From Lactuca virosa (Eukaryota; Streptophyta; Magnoliopsida; Asterales; Asteraceae), in contig CAKMRJ010005634.1 in NCBI GenBank assembly GCA_928212115.1, forward strand, positions 250,280,732 through 250,344,731: a stretch of DNA of 64,000 bases, read 5' to 3'. The notes beneath the pieces are model-generated. The model saw nothing but the letters and a program-made list of their open reading frames with translations. It was not told where the DNA came from and made no database searches. The position numbers and the translations under genes were made by a program. Shown here piece by piece: positions 35,266-47,113 of the stretch; within the stretch, counting starts at the first letter, position 1, and the number at the start of each line of letters is the position of its first letter.

Positions 35266-36290
35266 CTATGTAATGACTGACCGGAAAGAGTGTTTAATCA
35301 AGTCGCTTCGCAACAAGAACATGTACCCGCTCGACATCAACATGATTATTGGCAAACCACAACTCTGCCTTCTCTCCAAAGCTGTTCCTGACGTCAGTTG
35401 GTTATGGCACCGAAGCCTTGCTCATCTAAACTTTCGGTACATGAATGATCTTGTATCCGATGAAATGGTGAGAGGTTTACCTCTTCTCAAATTCGAAAAT
35501 GATCATTTGTGTGCTGCTTGTGACTGTGGTAAGCAATCGAAGAAGGGTCATCCTGTTATCATTGAAAAGTCCATTTCGGAACCATTGGAGCTTCTACACA
35601 TTGATCTTTGTGGACCATCCACTGTAGAAAGTCTTCATCATAAGAAATACATTCTTGTGATTGTTGATGATTTTACAAGGTTCACTTAGGTCTTCTTCCT
35701 AAGGCTAAAATCTGAAATAGCCTCAGAGCTCATAAATTTTATCAAAGGAATAGAAGTTATTATAAAACTCCCAGTTAGGAGAATCCGAAGTGATAATGGA
35801 TCGGAATTCACTAATTCCACGATTGAGAAATTTCTCACTGAAAAAGGAATCGACCACAACTTCTCAGCTCCCTATAATTCAGAACAAAACGGTGTAGTCA
35901 AAAGACGCTATAGAACTCTCGTTGAAGATTCTCGATCTATGCTGAATTTCGCAAATCTACCACTCTACCTTTGGGCTGAAGCCGTGTCTACTGCTTGCTT
36001 CACTCAAAATCAGAGTATCATTAATCGACGCCTCAACATGACACCGTAAGAAGCAATGAATGGTAGGAAGCCAACAATCTTGTTTTTGCATGTTTTCGGA
36101 TGCAGGTGCTTCATCAAGAACAACCGTGATCAGCTTACCAAGTTCCAACCTAAAGCTGATGAAGCCATTTTCCTTGGGTACTCTTCAAAATCGAAAGCGT
36201 ACAGAGTTCTTAACCGGAGAACTCATGTTCTGGAAGAAAGCTTTGACATTACCTTCGATGACAACTTCGTTCGGAATTTTGGCCCCACTC
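35266..36290 (+). pseudogene. pol: R5 copia integrase
   Basis: Pre-integrase zinc region (WLWHRSLAHLNFRYMNDL, then LCAACDCGKQSK). Core: Asp in LLHIDLCGP, Asp in RRIRSDNGSEFTN, and Glu in SAPYNSEQNGVVKRR, where the usual ERR is KRR next to the catalytic position. Then YLWAEAVSTACF and GCRCFIKNNRDQLTKFQPKADEAIFLGYS. Stops at 35687 (TAG) and 36048 (TAA). The order integrase before RT is the mark of copia. Confidence 0.88.
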
Positions 36291-36900
36291 ACATTATGGA
36301 GTCCGATGCTCATCCGCCAGGATGTCTGAACCCTGAAACAATTCTTGAATTTGACTTTGAAACTCTCTTTGGTCCTTTTGAAACCGCTCTTGATTCGGAA
36401 TATCGATCAAGACCATCTCTCATTCCAATTCCCACTTCGAAAGTTCCAGTCTCTCAAAATGTCTCCGGTCCGATCCCAAGCCTATCTCCATTTGATTCTG
36501 AACCGTTTCAACCTTCTCATGTTGAGGGGGAGAATGATGCTCATCCCTCTCTTGAATCAAATGTGGATGGTTTCCAAGATGCAACTGCTGATTTCGATGA
36601 CTCCAATCCTCTCAACATTGATGAAAATGAAAACTTCTTCGAGTTCCCTTCTGATGATGATGTCAACCTCTCTGGTTCAGAAGTTCAGGGGGATCATCAT
36701 CCCAACAGTCAAACCATTTAGGGGGAGCAAATCAATTCCACTGTTGATATCGGATCGACGGCTGCACAAGAACTCCCACGATTACATGTTTGGACGAAGG
36801 ATCATCCTCCGAACCAAGTAATCGGAAACCCCAATGCTGGTGTACAGACTCGTTCTGCTACTAATATTCAAAATGAATGTCATTTCTCAGCATTCATATC
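36291..36900 (+). pseudogene. pol: R5 acidic linker between integrase and RT
   Basis: Asp/Glu/Ser-rich stretch (for example NIDENENFFEFPSDDDVNL) with a TAG at 36719-36721. Copia elements have a variable acidic linker here. It contains no domain. Confidence 0.65.
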
Positions 36901-37502
36901 CATGGTTGAACCCAAATCCATCAAGGAAGCATTGGAGCATGCTGACTGGATTACAGCCATGCAAGACGACTTGCATAATTTGACCGAAATGAAGTTTGGA
37001 CTCTCGTGCCTCCTCCTCAGAATCATCCCATTGTCGGTACGAGATGGGTATTTCGCAATAAACTAGATGACGCAGGAGTGATCATTAGAAATAAAGCAAG
37101 GCTGGTGGCAAAAGGATTCACTCAGATCGAAGGGCTCGACTACGATGAGACCTTTGCTAGTGTTGCACGTCTTGAAGCCATCAGAATCTTTCTTGCTTAT
37201 GCTGCTCATAAAGGCTTCAAAGTTTACCAAATGGATGTTAAGAGTGCCTTTCTTAACGGTGAACTTGACACTGAAGTATACCTTCAACAGCCCCCCGGAT
37301 TTATTAATCTCTCCTTTCCGAACTACTGTTATAAACTCCGGAGGTTGTCTACAAACTCAAGCAAGCTCCTCGGGTATGGTACGAGACACTCACTGATTTT
37401 CTCAAACGCTCCGGTTTTCAAAGAGGAATTCTAGATCCCACCTTTTTCCGAAGATCAAATGGAAAGCATCTCATGTTGGTACAAATTTATGTGGACGGCA
37501 TC
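36901..37502 (+). pseudogene. pol: R5 copia reverse transcriptase, cut by R8
   Basis: SIKEALEHADWITAMQDDL, then after a frame change GTRWVFRNKLDDAGVIIRNK, ARLVAKGFTQIEGLDYDETF and KVYQMDVKSAFLNGELD, a one-base shift at about 37335, and VQIYVDG, where the second catalytic Asp of YVDD is Gly. The very next bases are the R8 LTR at 37503. RNase H and the 3' end are not in the window. Confidence 0.9.
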
Positions 37503-37750
37503 TGTCACACCCCCGAACGAGACGGCGGAAACGTCCGAGGGCTCGTGTGACTTAAATTGAAATATCATCACAATGAATATACATGAATCATAACATAAAC
37601 ATCACCATGCATTAATACATTACAACTGACCTTGTTCACATTAAGTACATTGTTTACACTACAACATCACAGAACATAAATTGTTTAACGGTTGACATTT
37701 CACAAAAGAAATTTCAGAAACACGCTTGATGATTCTTCATTCTAACAGTT
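37503..37750 (-). mobile_element. R8 3' LTR, left part
   Basis: TGTCACACCCCCGAACGAGAC... as in the R3 solo LTR. Cut by R9 after 248 bases. The right part is at 52922-55984; together they make about 3.3 kb. Confidence 0.88.
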
Positions 37751-38853
37751 TGTCACACCCCAAAACCGGAACGGCGGAAACGTTCGGGGGTGGAGGATGT
37801 CATGTTTAGTATCACAAGATATGCATTATAGTAAGCAAGTAATGAACAACCATTTCATTTGAAAGAAAGTGTTTACAAAGTGTGTGTTCACAAAACATGG
37901 AATACATAAGCAAATAACAAACAAGACTTGAAGCTATACTGCTCCATCTCCTGAATCCCAGCACGAGTACCTATCTACTAGGCTCCTGAGAATACAAGTT
38001 ATTTGAAAGAGTTGATCAGCAATTAAGCTGGTGAGTTCATAAGATTTTAGTGATGTAAGTAAGTTGTAAAAAGTTGTTGTGAAATGTTGTTGAAAATGTA
38101 GTTGTAAAATGTATTAAGTTGTAAGTTCTGTTTAGAAAAGTTCGCATGTTCCTCTAGAAAATCCTATATTTCCTAATTTAATAAAAGATATGTAAAAATG
38201 ACTCTACAATCCTTTCTTTGAGTACTAAATGGATACAAGTTATATAAGACTCAGAGTAAACAAACAATCGATTGTGCGCATGTGCCCTAAGGCGGAAAGC
38301 ACACATCCCATTGTTTGTTCGATCATTGTGGTATATAACCCTGGTGTATTCACTTGTTACACATGGAGTTAATTATAATGGTTCCTTTATATTTAATGAA
38401 AAGATTCTTTAAGAAACCCCTTATTTCTTAAAATAAAATGGTGACCATAGTGATTACTTCTATAATAACTTAGTTTATACTGGGATATATATGATCTATA
38501 TCGGATAGAAAGTTAATTGGGTGAATCTGCCCTAAGCCCACAACCAAACAAGGAACAGGAAGTAAGGCGGAAAGCACACATCCAACTACATATTTGGTAT
38601 TAATTGTATATAACCATGATGTATAAACTAAAGTATTATAGAGTTAACCACCTAAGGTCTTTTAAGTTTAAACTTGTTTAATAAAATTGATTAAACCTTT
38701 AACTAGTAAGTTTCTAGTTTTGTATACCAAAAGTTCTGATTTGGAAAGTATGTTTTGAACTAGAAAAACTGTGCATTGACTCTGTGCCAGGATCCTACCC
38801 CACTTGACATACTTGGTACCCTATGATATAGAATATATATATCTATATATATA

Positions 38854-38899
<46 letters not shown>

Positions 38900-41167
38900 A
38901 TATATATATCTAGAATAATAGAAAATAGACTGGGTGAATTCGTTCCAAGCCCACAACCAAACAAGGAACAGGAAATGAAGCGGAGAGCAACCATCCTATT
39001 ACCTGTCGGATCCTATTGATGTATATATCCTTTGATGTATACATTAAGGAATCATAAGGTTAGCATTATGGTCCCTTTCTACTGAATGTACTAGACTCGA
39101 CTGTTCTATTTGTTGTTTGTAATATGTAAGTTTTCCCTAGTTTATAACTATCTTAACCCGAAAATAGTTTGCATTTGACTTTCAAGTGGTACTGTCACTT
39201 TATGAAAGTAATGAGAAATATAAGTACACATTTGTCGTTTAAAATGACATACGGATGTTTTGATGACATTAAAACATGTTTGTTTTATACTGGTCATAAT
39301 GTGAAGGCTAGCACCCCTACTATACGCTCTCCTTGTCAAGAGATTAAGGGAACCAAACGCGACCTCTGCAATCAATTGCAAGCCGTGTAATTCACATTAA
39401 AGTATATGATCATGTATACCCAATATAACTATCACTTTTGTTTAGAAACATGAGTTAGTGATTCATTGGTATAATTAGATTTGTAGTAGTTCCATGCTAT
39501 AGCATCTTAGTATGTCGTTCTGTTTTTTCTCATCATAGTATGTTCTCTTGTATAATGTATAGTATGTACTAGTTGTATTGTATGTTCTCTCTGCCTAGTA
39601 TGTATGTATGTTCTGTTTGTTTCTCATCATAGTATGCTTTGGCTCATGTATTAACTGACTCTTTGTATGCTTCATTGTACTAGAAGTCATGAATAGTATC
39701 TTCCTAAACTATACCTATGATAGTTTACTAATGTTTTTACTTGAACTGTTATTTGAAAAGACTCATTTTACAACTAAGTTATGCTTGTACTTTAAAAACG
39801 GAGTTTGATTAACTATAAAGTAATATAACTTTAAAAAAGTATTTGAAATGTTTTGATCACTTATAAAAGACATAAGCAACATTTTGAAAGATGTTTATAA
39901 CAAACAATTACACAATTATCATTGTGTTTAACTTGTATTCCCCCCTTAAAAGCATTTAAAGTAGTTAAAAGATTCATTACGGGGTATGAACTCACCTGAT
40001 GTGGGTGATTCAACGAATATGCGTGTAAGGATGAGAAGTTCCACGAATGAAGTCCTGAGACACAATAAGTCCTAAATTACATATATTGACATGAATATAG
40101 TGTTTATAAGCAGCTATATGAAAGAAAACACCTTCCGGGACTAGGAAACACTTTGACCAAGTGTTGGAATCACATGTGATTCATCAAAGGAAAGTGGAAT
40201 GGCACTATCATGAGTTTACTACCATGGGTTTACGGCTAAAGGGATTTTATGGCCGTAAACTCTTGGTCAAACATGCATAAGTGTTTGTTTGAAGGCTAGG
40301 GAAGCTTGAGGGACTTTTACTCTTCACAAGTATGAGAAAGACCAACTCAATGGAGGCTTTTGATGAGTTTACGGCCCAAAGGAGTTTACAGCCGTAAACT
40401 CATGGTCATTATGCATTTGAGAGTAGTTTAAGGTCCTATTCTCATCAATGAAGGGTTCTAGGTCACAAGCTTTGCATCTAGGAGGGTTTATGGCCAAAAT
40501 GGCACCCTTAAAGGGGTTTACGGCCATGGGAGATGGCTTGGCCGTAAACTCCTTTTGTTCTTGTGTTCTTGATGTGTTCAAGGCTCTAAGCATGAGTCCT
40601 AACTAGATATCAAGTGTAGGGAAGAGTACTTACGATATAGAGGCTAGAAATGGTTGATTTTGGCCAAGAACACTAGTGTGTGTTCTTGGTGTTCTTGGTG
40701 TTTCTTGAAGATCTAAGAAAAGATGATTTCTATGGATGAAATCAATGGATGAAACTAGATTAAGAGATGTATCAATTAATCAAGGAAGAACACTTACAAC
40801 TTTTGAAGATCTAGGATGAAAATCGGGATGATAGTTGAGAGAGAAATGGAGTGTTCTTGAGTTGGAAATGAGAGAATGAAGAAAGTTGAAGGATATGAGC
40901 CTATATGAGGGGAGTTTACGGCCCACCTTGAGTTTACGGCCGTAAACTCAAGTGTTGTGGCCGTGAACTCTAAATGAAAAGGGTAAGGCTTGATTTGTTG
41001 AACAGAGTCTCTAGCAGGTACATTCTAACACTCATTCCTTAAGTGTACTAGGCTTAAAACTCCTTAGAATGACCTTTAACCAGGCTAGAACTCATTATCA
41101 ATGAGTCTGATACTCAAATGAGTTGACTGACTGAGCTTTCAAAACAAAAAATTTTCGGGTTGTCACA
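37751..41167 (-). mobile_element. R9 3' LTR (left copy)
   Basis: TGTCACACCCCAAAACC to GGGTTGTCACA. On the minus strand a donor-like CAG|GTGAGTTCATACC lies at 39995 and an acceptor-like TTGTATTCTCAG at 37986. It holds three copies of a diverged module with CCACAACCAAACAAGG and GGCGGAAAGCACACATCC (near 38290, 38540, 38960), a TA microsatellite at 38832-38910, and repeated GAGTTTACGGCC blocks (40200-40960). Confidence 0.93.
38832..38910. repeat. TA microsatellite in R9 left LTR
   Basis: About 80 bases of nearly pure TA. The matching place in the right LTR (50640-50711) is also TA but of different length, so it has changed since insertion. Confidence 0.9.
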
Positions 41168-41469
41168 TCATCGCCCCGTTAGATGGAATTTCGTCCCGAA
41201 ATTAGCTTTCTTAGCAGTACTACTGGGGTTGCGCTCCTTTGATTGACAGAATACCTACTCGTAGACCTGGCAACTTTGCCCTGGTCTTCATGATAGGATT
41301 CGTACTTGGTCCATCTATCATTACCTCGTGTATACAAGTCGTATATAATTAGGATTAGTAAGACGGTCAGATGTGCGACTCTGCCCTAGGTCCACAACCA
41401 AACAAGGAACAGGAGATAGGGCGGAAACACACATACTAAATCTGCGTAATCATAATCATATACCACCCT
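41168..41469 (-). other. R9 internal 3' spacer beside the left LTR
   Basis: On the minus strand it ends ATTTCGGGACGAAATTCC and AACGGGGCGATGA against the LTR. The first block is the conserved 3' end of pol-side sequence seen in R8 and R11, and the second the purine tract. It also carries one copy of the CCACAACCAAACAAGG module (41391-41406). Confidence 0.7.
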
Positions 41470-41474
41470 CGCGT

Positions 41475-42232
41475 TGTTGGGTTTTGAGCATTCTAACACT
41501 TCCTAAGTGTACATGCAACCCTAATAAACCTTGGATCTATGTTTGTCTAAAATACTTGCAAAATTTGTTTTCCAAGGTTTATAACTTATCTAGCATGGCA
41601 TGGGGAACTTTTAAACATAAAAGAACTAGATGAATTACATACCTTTGATTGTGAATTGATTCCTTAGGAGTTTGAGAGCCAAACACCAATAATGTGAATG
41701 CCTCAAATGGAAATCACAAATCACCACAACCTTGGAAAACTTATGAGAGAGTATATCTATGCTCTAGAAATCGGCCACCTTTCTTCACACACACTAAGGT
41801 GTCATTTCATGCATCACAAGCTTGTTTATATAGTGCACATGATTAGGGTAAACCCTAATAACCCATGTCTTTTTCCTTTCCAAGGATCCATGGGTTAAGA
41901 GCTCCATGGATCATCCATGGACTCCCATATAAGCTTAGCCCATTACCATAATGAGTGTTAGCCCACACTATATAAATATAATAGCCCATGTTTAATTAGT
42001 CACCATTTGATCACTAAATTAATTCATAATTAATTTAAGACGAATACTAATTAAATAATACAATTTCATATTAATATATTATAACTTATAATATATTAAT
42101 AAGCAGCAAATATACTCTTCTCATAATGTTATCCATATAAATAGTTCGGGTGAAGTGCAACCCAAATGGACCATGCCGGGTCGGGTCAAGTATATACCAA
42201 ATAAGTTATGGACTTAGACACCTTATCCAACA
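41475..42232 (-). mobile_element. R10 copia solo LTR
   Basis: 758 bp from TGTTGGGTTTTG to ATCCAACA, with perfect 5-bp repeats CGCGT on both sides (41470-41474, 42233-42237). No primer site or purine tract adjoins it. It is nearly identical to 45487-46244. Confidence 0.9.
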
Positions 42233-43305
42233 CGCGTATACACTGAATAGTGATAGGTGGGTTGTATTCGTCCATAGCGTTTGTGCTCGAACTTGGTCTG
42301 TCGGACGAGTGGTATTTCGTGACGGTCTGCAGACATTCGACGATAAGGCTTCGGAGGACAAAGTACTCTTCGCATGAGTACTTTGGGGTTTAGAATATGA
42401 AAGATAAAACTAAGGTTTAGGTCGGACTGTCGATACGAATGACGAAAGTTTTGAGAACTTGCCGATCGAGGCGATAGAAACATATGAACTTAGTATGGTG
42501 AGGACCACGCCAATTCATGACGAATGATAGTAACAGACTCTTTACTGAACAAAGTTTTGACAAATTTGAAAAGAAACGTTTGTTATACGATGATGTGTCC
42601 CTAGTGTGTTCGATAATGTACTCCTAGTGTGTTCGACAATGTACTCTTTGTAAATGATCCAGGGCTTTCTGTGTTCCCTTTGATGTTAACACTCCTACGT
42701 ATCGTACCACTATGTGCGCATACATACAAATGAGAGTGCTTTGCTTAACTGGTGATGATACTTTATATCATGATCCTCCTTGGTACCACTACGATCGCCT
42801 GTCATATACAAGTTATGAATATTTAAGGTGAATAAGACAATCGACTGAGTAACTCTGCCTCAAAATCCTCAACCAAATAAGAAATAGGGATTAAGGCGGA
42901 ATCACTCACTCTAAGCCTGCAACCTCTTAGTTATTCACAACCATGATGTATATGCTACACCATCATAGCTTCTCTAAACGGATCTTTTAGTTCTCTTGAA
43001 TACTGTGATCTATCTCAATATGTGAGTTATTACAATTACTTTTTAAGTGTTTTCCCTAAGTTTTAATCTTATATGAATATAAATTAATTTTCAAAGTAAT
43101 TACTATTTCGAAAATGTACCGCTGCTCGTCGACGAATCCGGGGTAGATTCTCTTGCGGTGATCATCAGAATGCGTCCATCCGCTCCTGAGTTCTTTGTTA
43201 TCGGGCAGTCCCTCTGATAGTGTCCAGTCTCACCACAGCCATAACAGGCTTGGTTTTCTTCAGCTTCGGGGACTTGGGAGATCGGTTGAGCCGGTGCCCT
43301 GCAGA
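42233..43305 (-). repeat. First copy of duplicated R9 spacer and gag end
   Basis: Matches 46245-47316 closely. It carries the R9 spacer and the last gag knuckle (CYGCGETGHYQRDC, about 43240-43200), then switches at GCAGA (43301-43305) into copia gag. It cannot be part of the copia element; it is R9 sequence that was duplicated together with the LTR. Confidence 0.8.
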
Positions 43306-43971
43306 GTCAAACTTTTTGTTTCTACTTGCTTTCAGATCTTTTAGGTATTCAGGGCAGCTTCGCTTCCAATGACCCGTCTCATAACAATAAAAACATATAG
43401 ACTCTTTGGGAATGGTACACAAGATTATCACAGACTTAGCCTTTCCCTTTGCCTTTTGGTCAACAGGGTCGACCACGGCCGATCCCTTTCCATTGGGAAG
43501 AAAAGGCTTTTCTGGACTTCCAATGTTACCATTGTCCATGTCCATGGAAGTTTGAGAAATTGACCTTCCACCCATATTTGCTTGACCATTGCGCCACATC
43601 ATTTCTGACTCAGCAGCAACAAGCAAATAAGATAGATCTATTAGGGTCATGTCGTGATTTATCACATAGTAGTTCTGAATGAACTCACTATATGACTCTG
43701 GAAGTGACTGAAGAACCCAGTCAATAGCCAACTTCCTTGGGACAACGACACCCAACATTCTCAACCTGTCAAAGTGTGACTTCATTCCTAAGACATGACT
43801 GCACACAGGTCTTACATCTTTATGTTTCATTGCTAATAGGGCTTGAGTGACCTTGAATTTTTCAAGTCTTCGAGCTTGTGGGTCAAGGGAGAATAGGAAT
43901 GGAGGAGTGGAGGTAGAGAAGTATGATTTCCATGAGATTTGGGGAAGATCACAGTTGTCTAAACTAGACAT
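43306..43971 (-). pseudogene. gag: R10 copia gag fragment fused to R9 sequence
   Basis: From ATG 43971: LDPQARRLEKFKVTQALLAM, then VLQSLPESYSEFIQNYYV, the UBN2-type copia gag core, and a knuckle CFYCYETGHWKRSC at residues 193-206. At about residue 224 the frame runs across the junction (43305) into R9-derived sequence and ends at 43198 with unrelated residues (KLKKTKPVMAVV). The copia gag N-terminus is shortened compared with full gags. The rest of the copia pol is absent. Confidence 0.85.
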
Positions 43972-45472
43972 CTACAATGGGAGATATTCAAGTTAGTTGA
44001 TTTTAAGTCCTTAATATAACACCCAATATGAAATATTAAGGCTAGAACCCAACACAATATTTTATAACTTGGAAGAGGGATGCCGTAATCCAAGCTATAA
44101 AATATTTTAAGGTAGGTGAATGACGATTCACCAATTTCCACCATGAAAAACGAAATAAATTATTAAGTTTTAATTGGATTTGAAACTCCTAGATCTTTTG
44201 AGATTCATTGAACTTTCAATGGCATGTTTCAATCTCGATTGTGCCCTTCAGGTTTTGTGACTGGGATGCCGAGGATCACAAAACAAGGTGTGAATAACCA
44301 TGCAAACTCACTTGGTACCCTTAATATTATCACCTAATCGATGTGCCGGTTAACCACACATGCTCCACCGATCTATGATAAACATTAAGTCACCCTTCGT
44401 GATCCTTACTAGTCCAAGTTAGTGTGCTGGTTAACCACACACGCTCCACCAACGACTTGGTAAGGTACAAAGTGTGAATTTCATGGGTTAGCACCATATT
44501 CACATTTTCCTAAAGTAACTAAGATGGGGAATTTATTAAAGGTTTAGTTACTTTATAATATTCATTATACTTTTAATGAGAATTTAAAGTCATTGTCCTA
44601 CCTGTTCGGCTAACGACCCTCCACCGATCAAGGAAGCGGTGGGTGAGAATGGACACCCATTAAGTTGCCATTTTATAGGCAACAACCTTATACCCCCCTT
44701 ATAGACCGGCTTCGTGAATGAGGCCTACTAACGGTAAAACGACTTAATCTTATACATATATATAATAATTAACCATTAATGTTATAAATAGTATAAGGGT
44801 TGAATTTTAACTTTTAAAACTCTAAGGGTTTGGAATTAAAGTATATTAAAGTGTGTGTAACTTTAACAATTCCAAACTTGAGGACAAGTTTTGAAACTAT
44901 TCAAAACTTTTCATTTCATAACTTATGAATTAAAGGTTCATAAAATGAAGACTCTTCATTTTCATGTAACTTATGTGTTTTAAGTGTGTTTAAAAGAAAG
45001 TGACCTTTGGATATCCATAACTTGAGGACAAATTATGGACTCCATTAAAACACATAAATGATCAAGAATTAATGATAAACAATTCAGCAAATAATTCCTA
45101 TCATTTTTCTAAACTCATAAGAACATGAACATGATCATCAAGATTTCAAGAATTATATGAGCACATAAAATCATGGAATTTTGATATAAGCCATTGTAAA
45201 TGGATTAGCATAAACATTACACCATCTAAAACAGGTTTTATAACACCAAAACAGTTTAGGGTAATGTTTCTAGTCCATTTCCAGCAGCAAAACTCGAAAA
45301 TCTGCATTCTGAGGCTTCTACTCGTCGAGTGCATGAACCTACTCGACGAGTAGGATGAATTTACTCATGGACTCGGTGAGTCCCCCCATGGACTCGGCGA
45401 GTTCATGCTGCAGAATGCAGAAAACTTGAGTTTTTCAACAAGTTTGCATCAAGTATCAAACAAACAAGCCTA
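43972..45472 (-). other. R10 copia leader
   Basis: 1.5 kb between gag and primer site without long ORFs. It contains two imperfect repeats with TGTGCCGGTTAACCACACATGCTCCACC and its near copy (44341-44370, 44412-44440), a third CTCCACCGATCAAGG block at about 44620, and four ACTCGnCGAGT-type palindromes at 45320-45402. The leader is unusually long for copia, so part of it may have been gag N-terminus that has decayed. Confidence 0.55.
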
Positions 45473-45485
45473 GGCTCTGATACCA
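45473..45485 (-). other. R10 primer-binding site
   Basis: Minus-strand TGGTATCAGAGCC, one base from the LTR at 45487; initiator Met tRNA primer. Confidence 0.9.
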
Positions 45486-45486
45486 C

Positions 45487-46244
45487 TGTTGGGTTTTGAG
45501 CATTCTAACACTTCCTAAGTGTACATGCAACCCTAATAAACCTTGGATCTATGTTTGTCTAAAATACATGCAAAATTTGTTTTCCAAGGTTTATAACTTA
45601 TCTAGCATGGCATGGGGAACTTTTAAACATAAAAGAACTAGATGAATTACATACCTTTGATTGTGAATTGATTCCTTAGGAGTTTGAGAGCCAAGCACCA
45701 ATAATGTGAATGCCTCAAATGGAAATCACAAATCACCACAACCTTGGAAAAACTTATGAGAGAGTATATCTATGCTCTAGAAATCGGCCACCTTTCTTCA
45801 CACACACTAAGGTGTCATTTCATGCATCACAAGCTTGTTTATATAGTGCACATGATTAGGGTAAACCCTAATAACCCATGTCTTTTCCTTTCCAAGGATC
45901 CATGGGTTAAGAGCTCCATGGATCATCCATGGACTCCCATATAAGCTTAGCCCATTACCATAATGAGTGTTAGCCCACACTATATAAATATAATAGCCCA
46001 TGTTTAATTAGTCACCATTTGATCACTAAATTAATTCATAATTAATTTAAGACGAATACTAATTAAATAATACAATTTCATATTAATATATTATAACTTA
46101 TAATATATTAATAAGCCGCAAATATACTCTTCTCATAATGTTATCCATATAAATAGTTCGGGTGAAGTGCAACCCAAATGGACCATGCCGGGTCGGGTCA
46201 AGTATATACCAAATAAGTTATGGACTTAGACACCTTATCCAACA
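45487..46244 (-). mobile_element. R10 copia 5' LTR
   Basis: 758 bp, same ends as the solo LTR at 41475, followed by CGCGT (46245-46249) and R9 spacer. It differs from the left copy at only a handful of positions. Confidence 0.92.
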
Positions 46245-46249
46245 CGCGT

Positions 46250-47113
46250 ATACACTGAATAGTGATAGGTGGGCTGTATTCGTCCATAGCATGTGTGCTC
46301 GAACTTGGTCTGTTGGACGAGTGGTATTTCGTGACGGTCTGCAGACATTCGACGATAAGGCTTCGGAGGACAAAGTACTCTTCGCACGAGTACTTTGGGG
46401 TTTAGAATACGAAAGATAAAACTAAGGTTTAGGTCGGACTGTCGATACGAATGACGAAAGTTTTGAGAACTTGTCGATCGAGGCGATAGAAACATATGAA
46501 CTTAGTATGGTGAGGACCACGCAAATTCATGACGAATGATAGTAACAGACTCTTTACTGAACAAAGTTTTGACAAATTTGAAAGAAACGTCTGTTATACG
46601 ATGATGTGTCCCTAGTGTGTTCGATAATATACTCCTAGTGTGTTCGACAATGTACTCTTTGTAAATGATCCAGGGCTTTCTGTGTTCCCTTTGATGTTAA
46701 CACTCCTACGTATCGTACCGCTATGTGCGCATACATACAAATGAGAGTGCTTTGCTTAACTGGTGATGATACTTTATATCATTGATCCTCCTTGGTACCA
46801 CTACGATCGCCTGTCATATACAAGTTATGAATATTTAAGGTGAATAAGACAATCGACTGAGTAACTCTGCCTCAAATCCTCAACCAAAAAAGGAATAGGG
46901 ATTAAGGCAGAATCACTCACTCTAAGCCTGCAACCTCTTAGTTATTCACAACCATGATGTATATGCTACACCATCATAGCTTCTCCAAACGGATCTTTTA
47001 GTTCTCTTGAATATTGTGATCTATCTCAATATGTGAGTTATTACACTTACTTTTTAAGTGTTTTCCCCAAGTTTTAATCTTATATGAATATAAATTAATT
47101 TTCAAAGTAATTA
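46250..47113 (-). other. R9 noncoding spacer after gag
   Basis: Second copy of the duplicated spacer. No pol motif on either strand. It holds one CCTCAACCAAAAAAGG-type module (46877-46892) and the short tandem CTAGTGTGTTCGA (46613, 46636). In full gypsy elements protease would start here. Confidence 0.7.

Larger units (their letters stand above)
14009..37502 (+). mobile_element. R5 SIRE-like Ty1/copia element, split by R6 and cut by R8
   Basis: Copia element on the plus strand: 5' LTR (14009-14573 and 31657-31722), primer site, long gag with one zinc knuckle, protease, integrase and RT in the copia order, with integrase before RT. R6 is inserted in the LTR with a TCTTA duplication. R8 cuts RT at 37502, just after the catalytic YVD motif. 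RNase H, the 3' end and the 3' LTR would lie right of the window or are lost. The long gag and the acidic linker between integrase and RT fit the SIRE/Maximus group. Confidence 0.88.

Noticed and set aside
38804..39019. Tyr/Ile-repeat ORF
   Set aside because: Translation of a TA microsatellite.
42150..42377. ORF spanning the R10 LTR end, repeated at 46162-46419
   Set aside because: It crosses the LTR border and target site, so it is a chance frame copied by the duplication.
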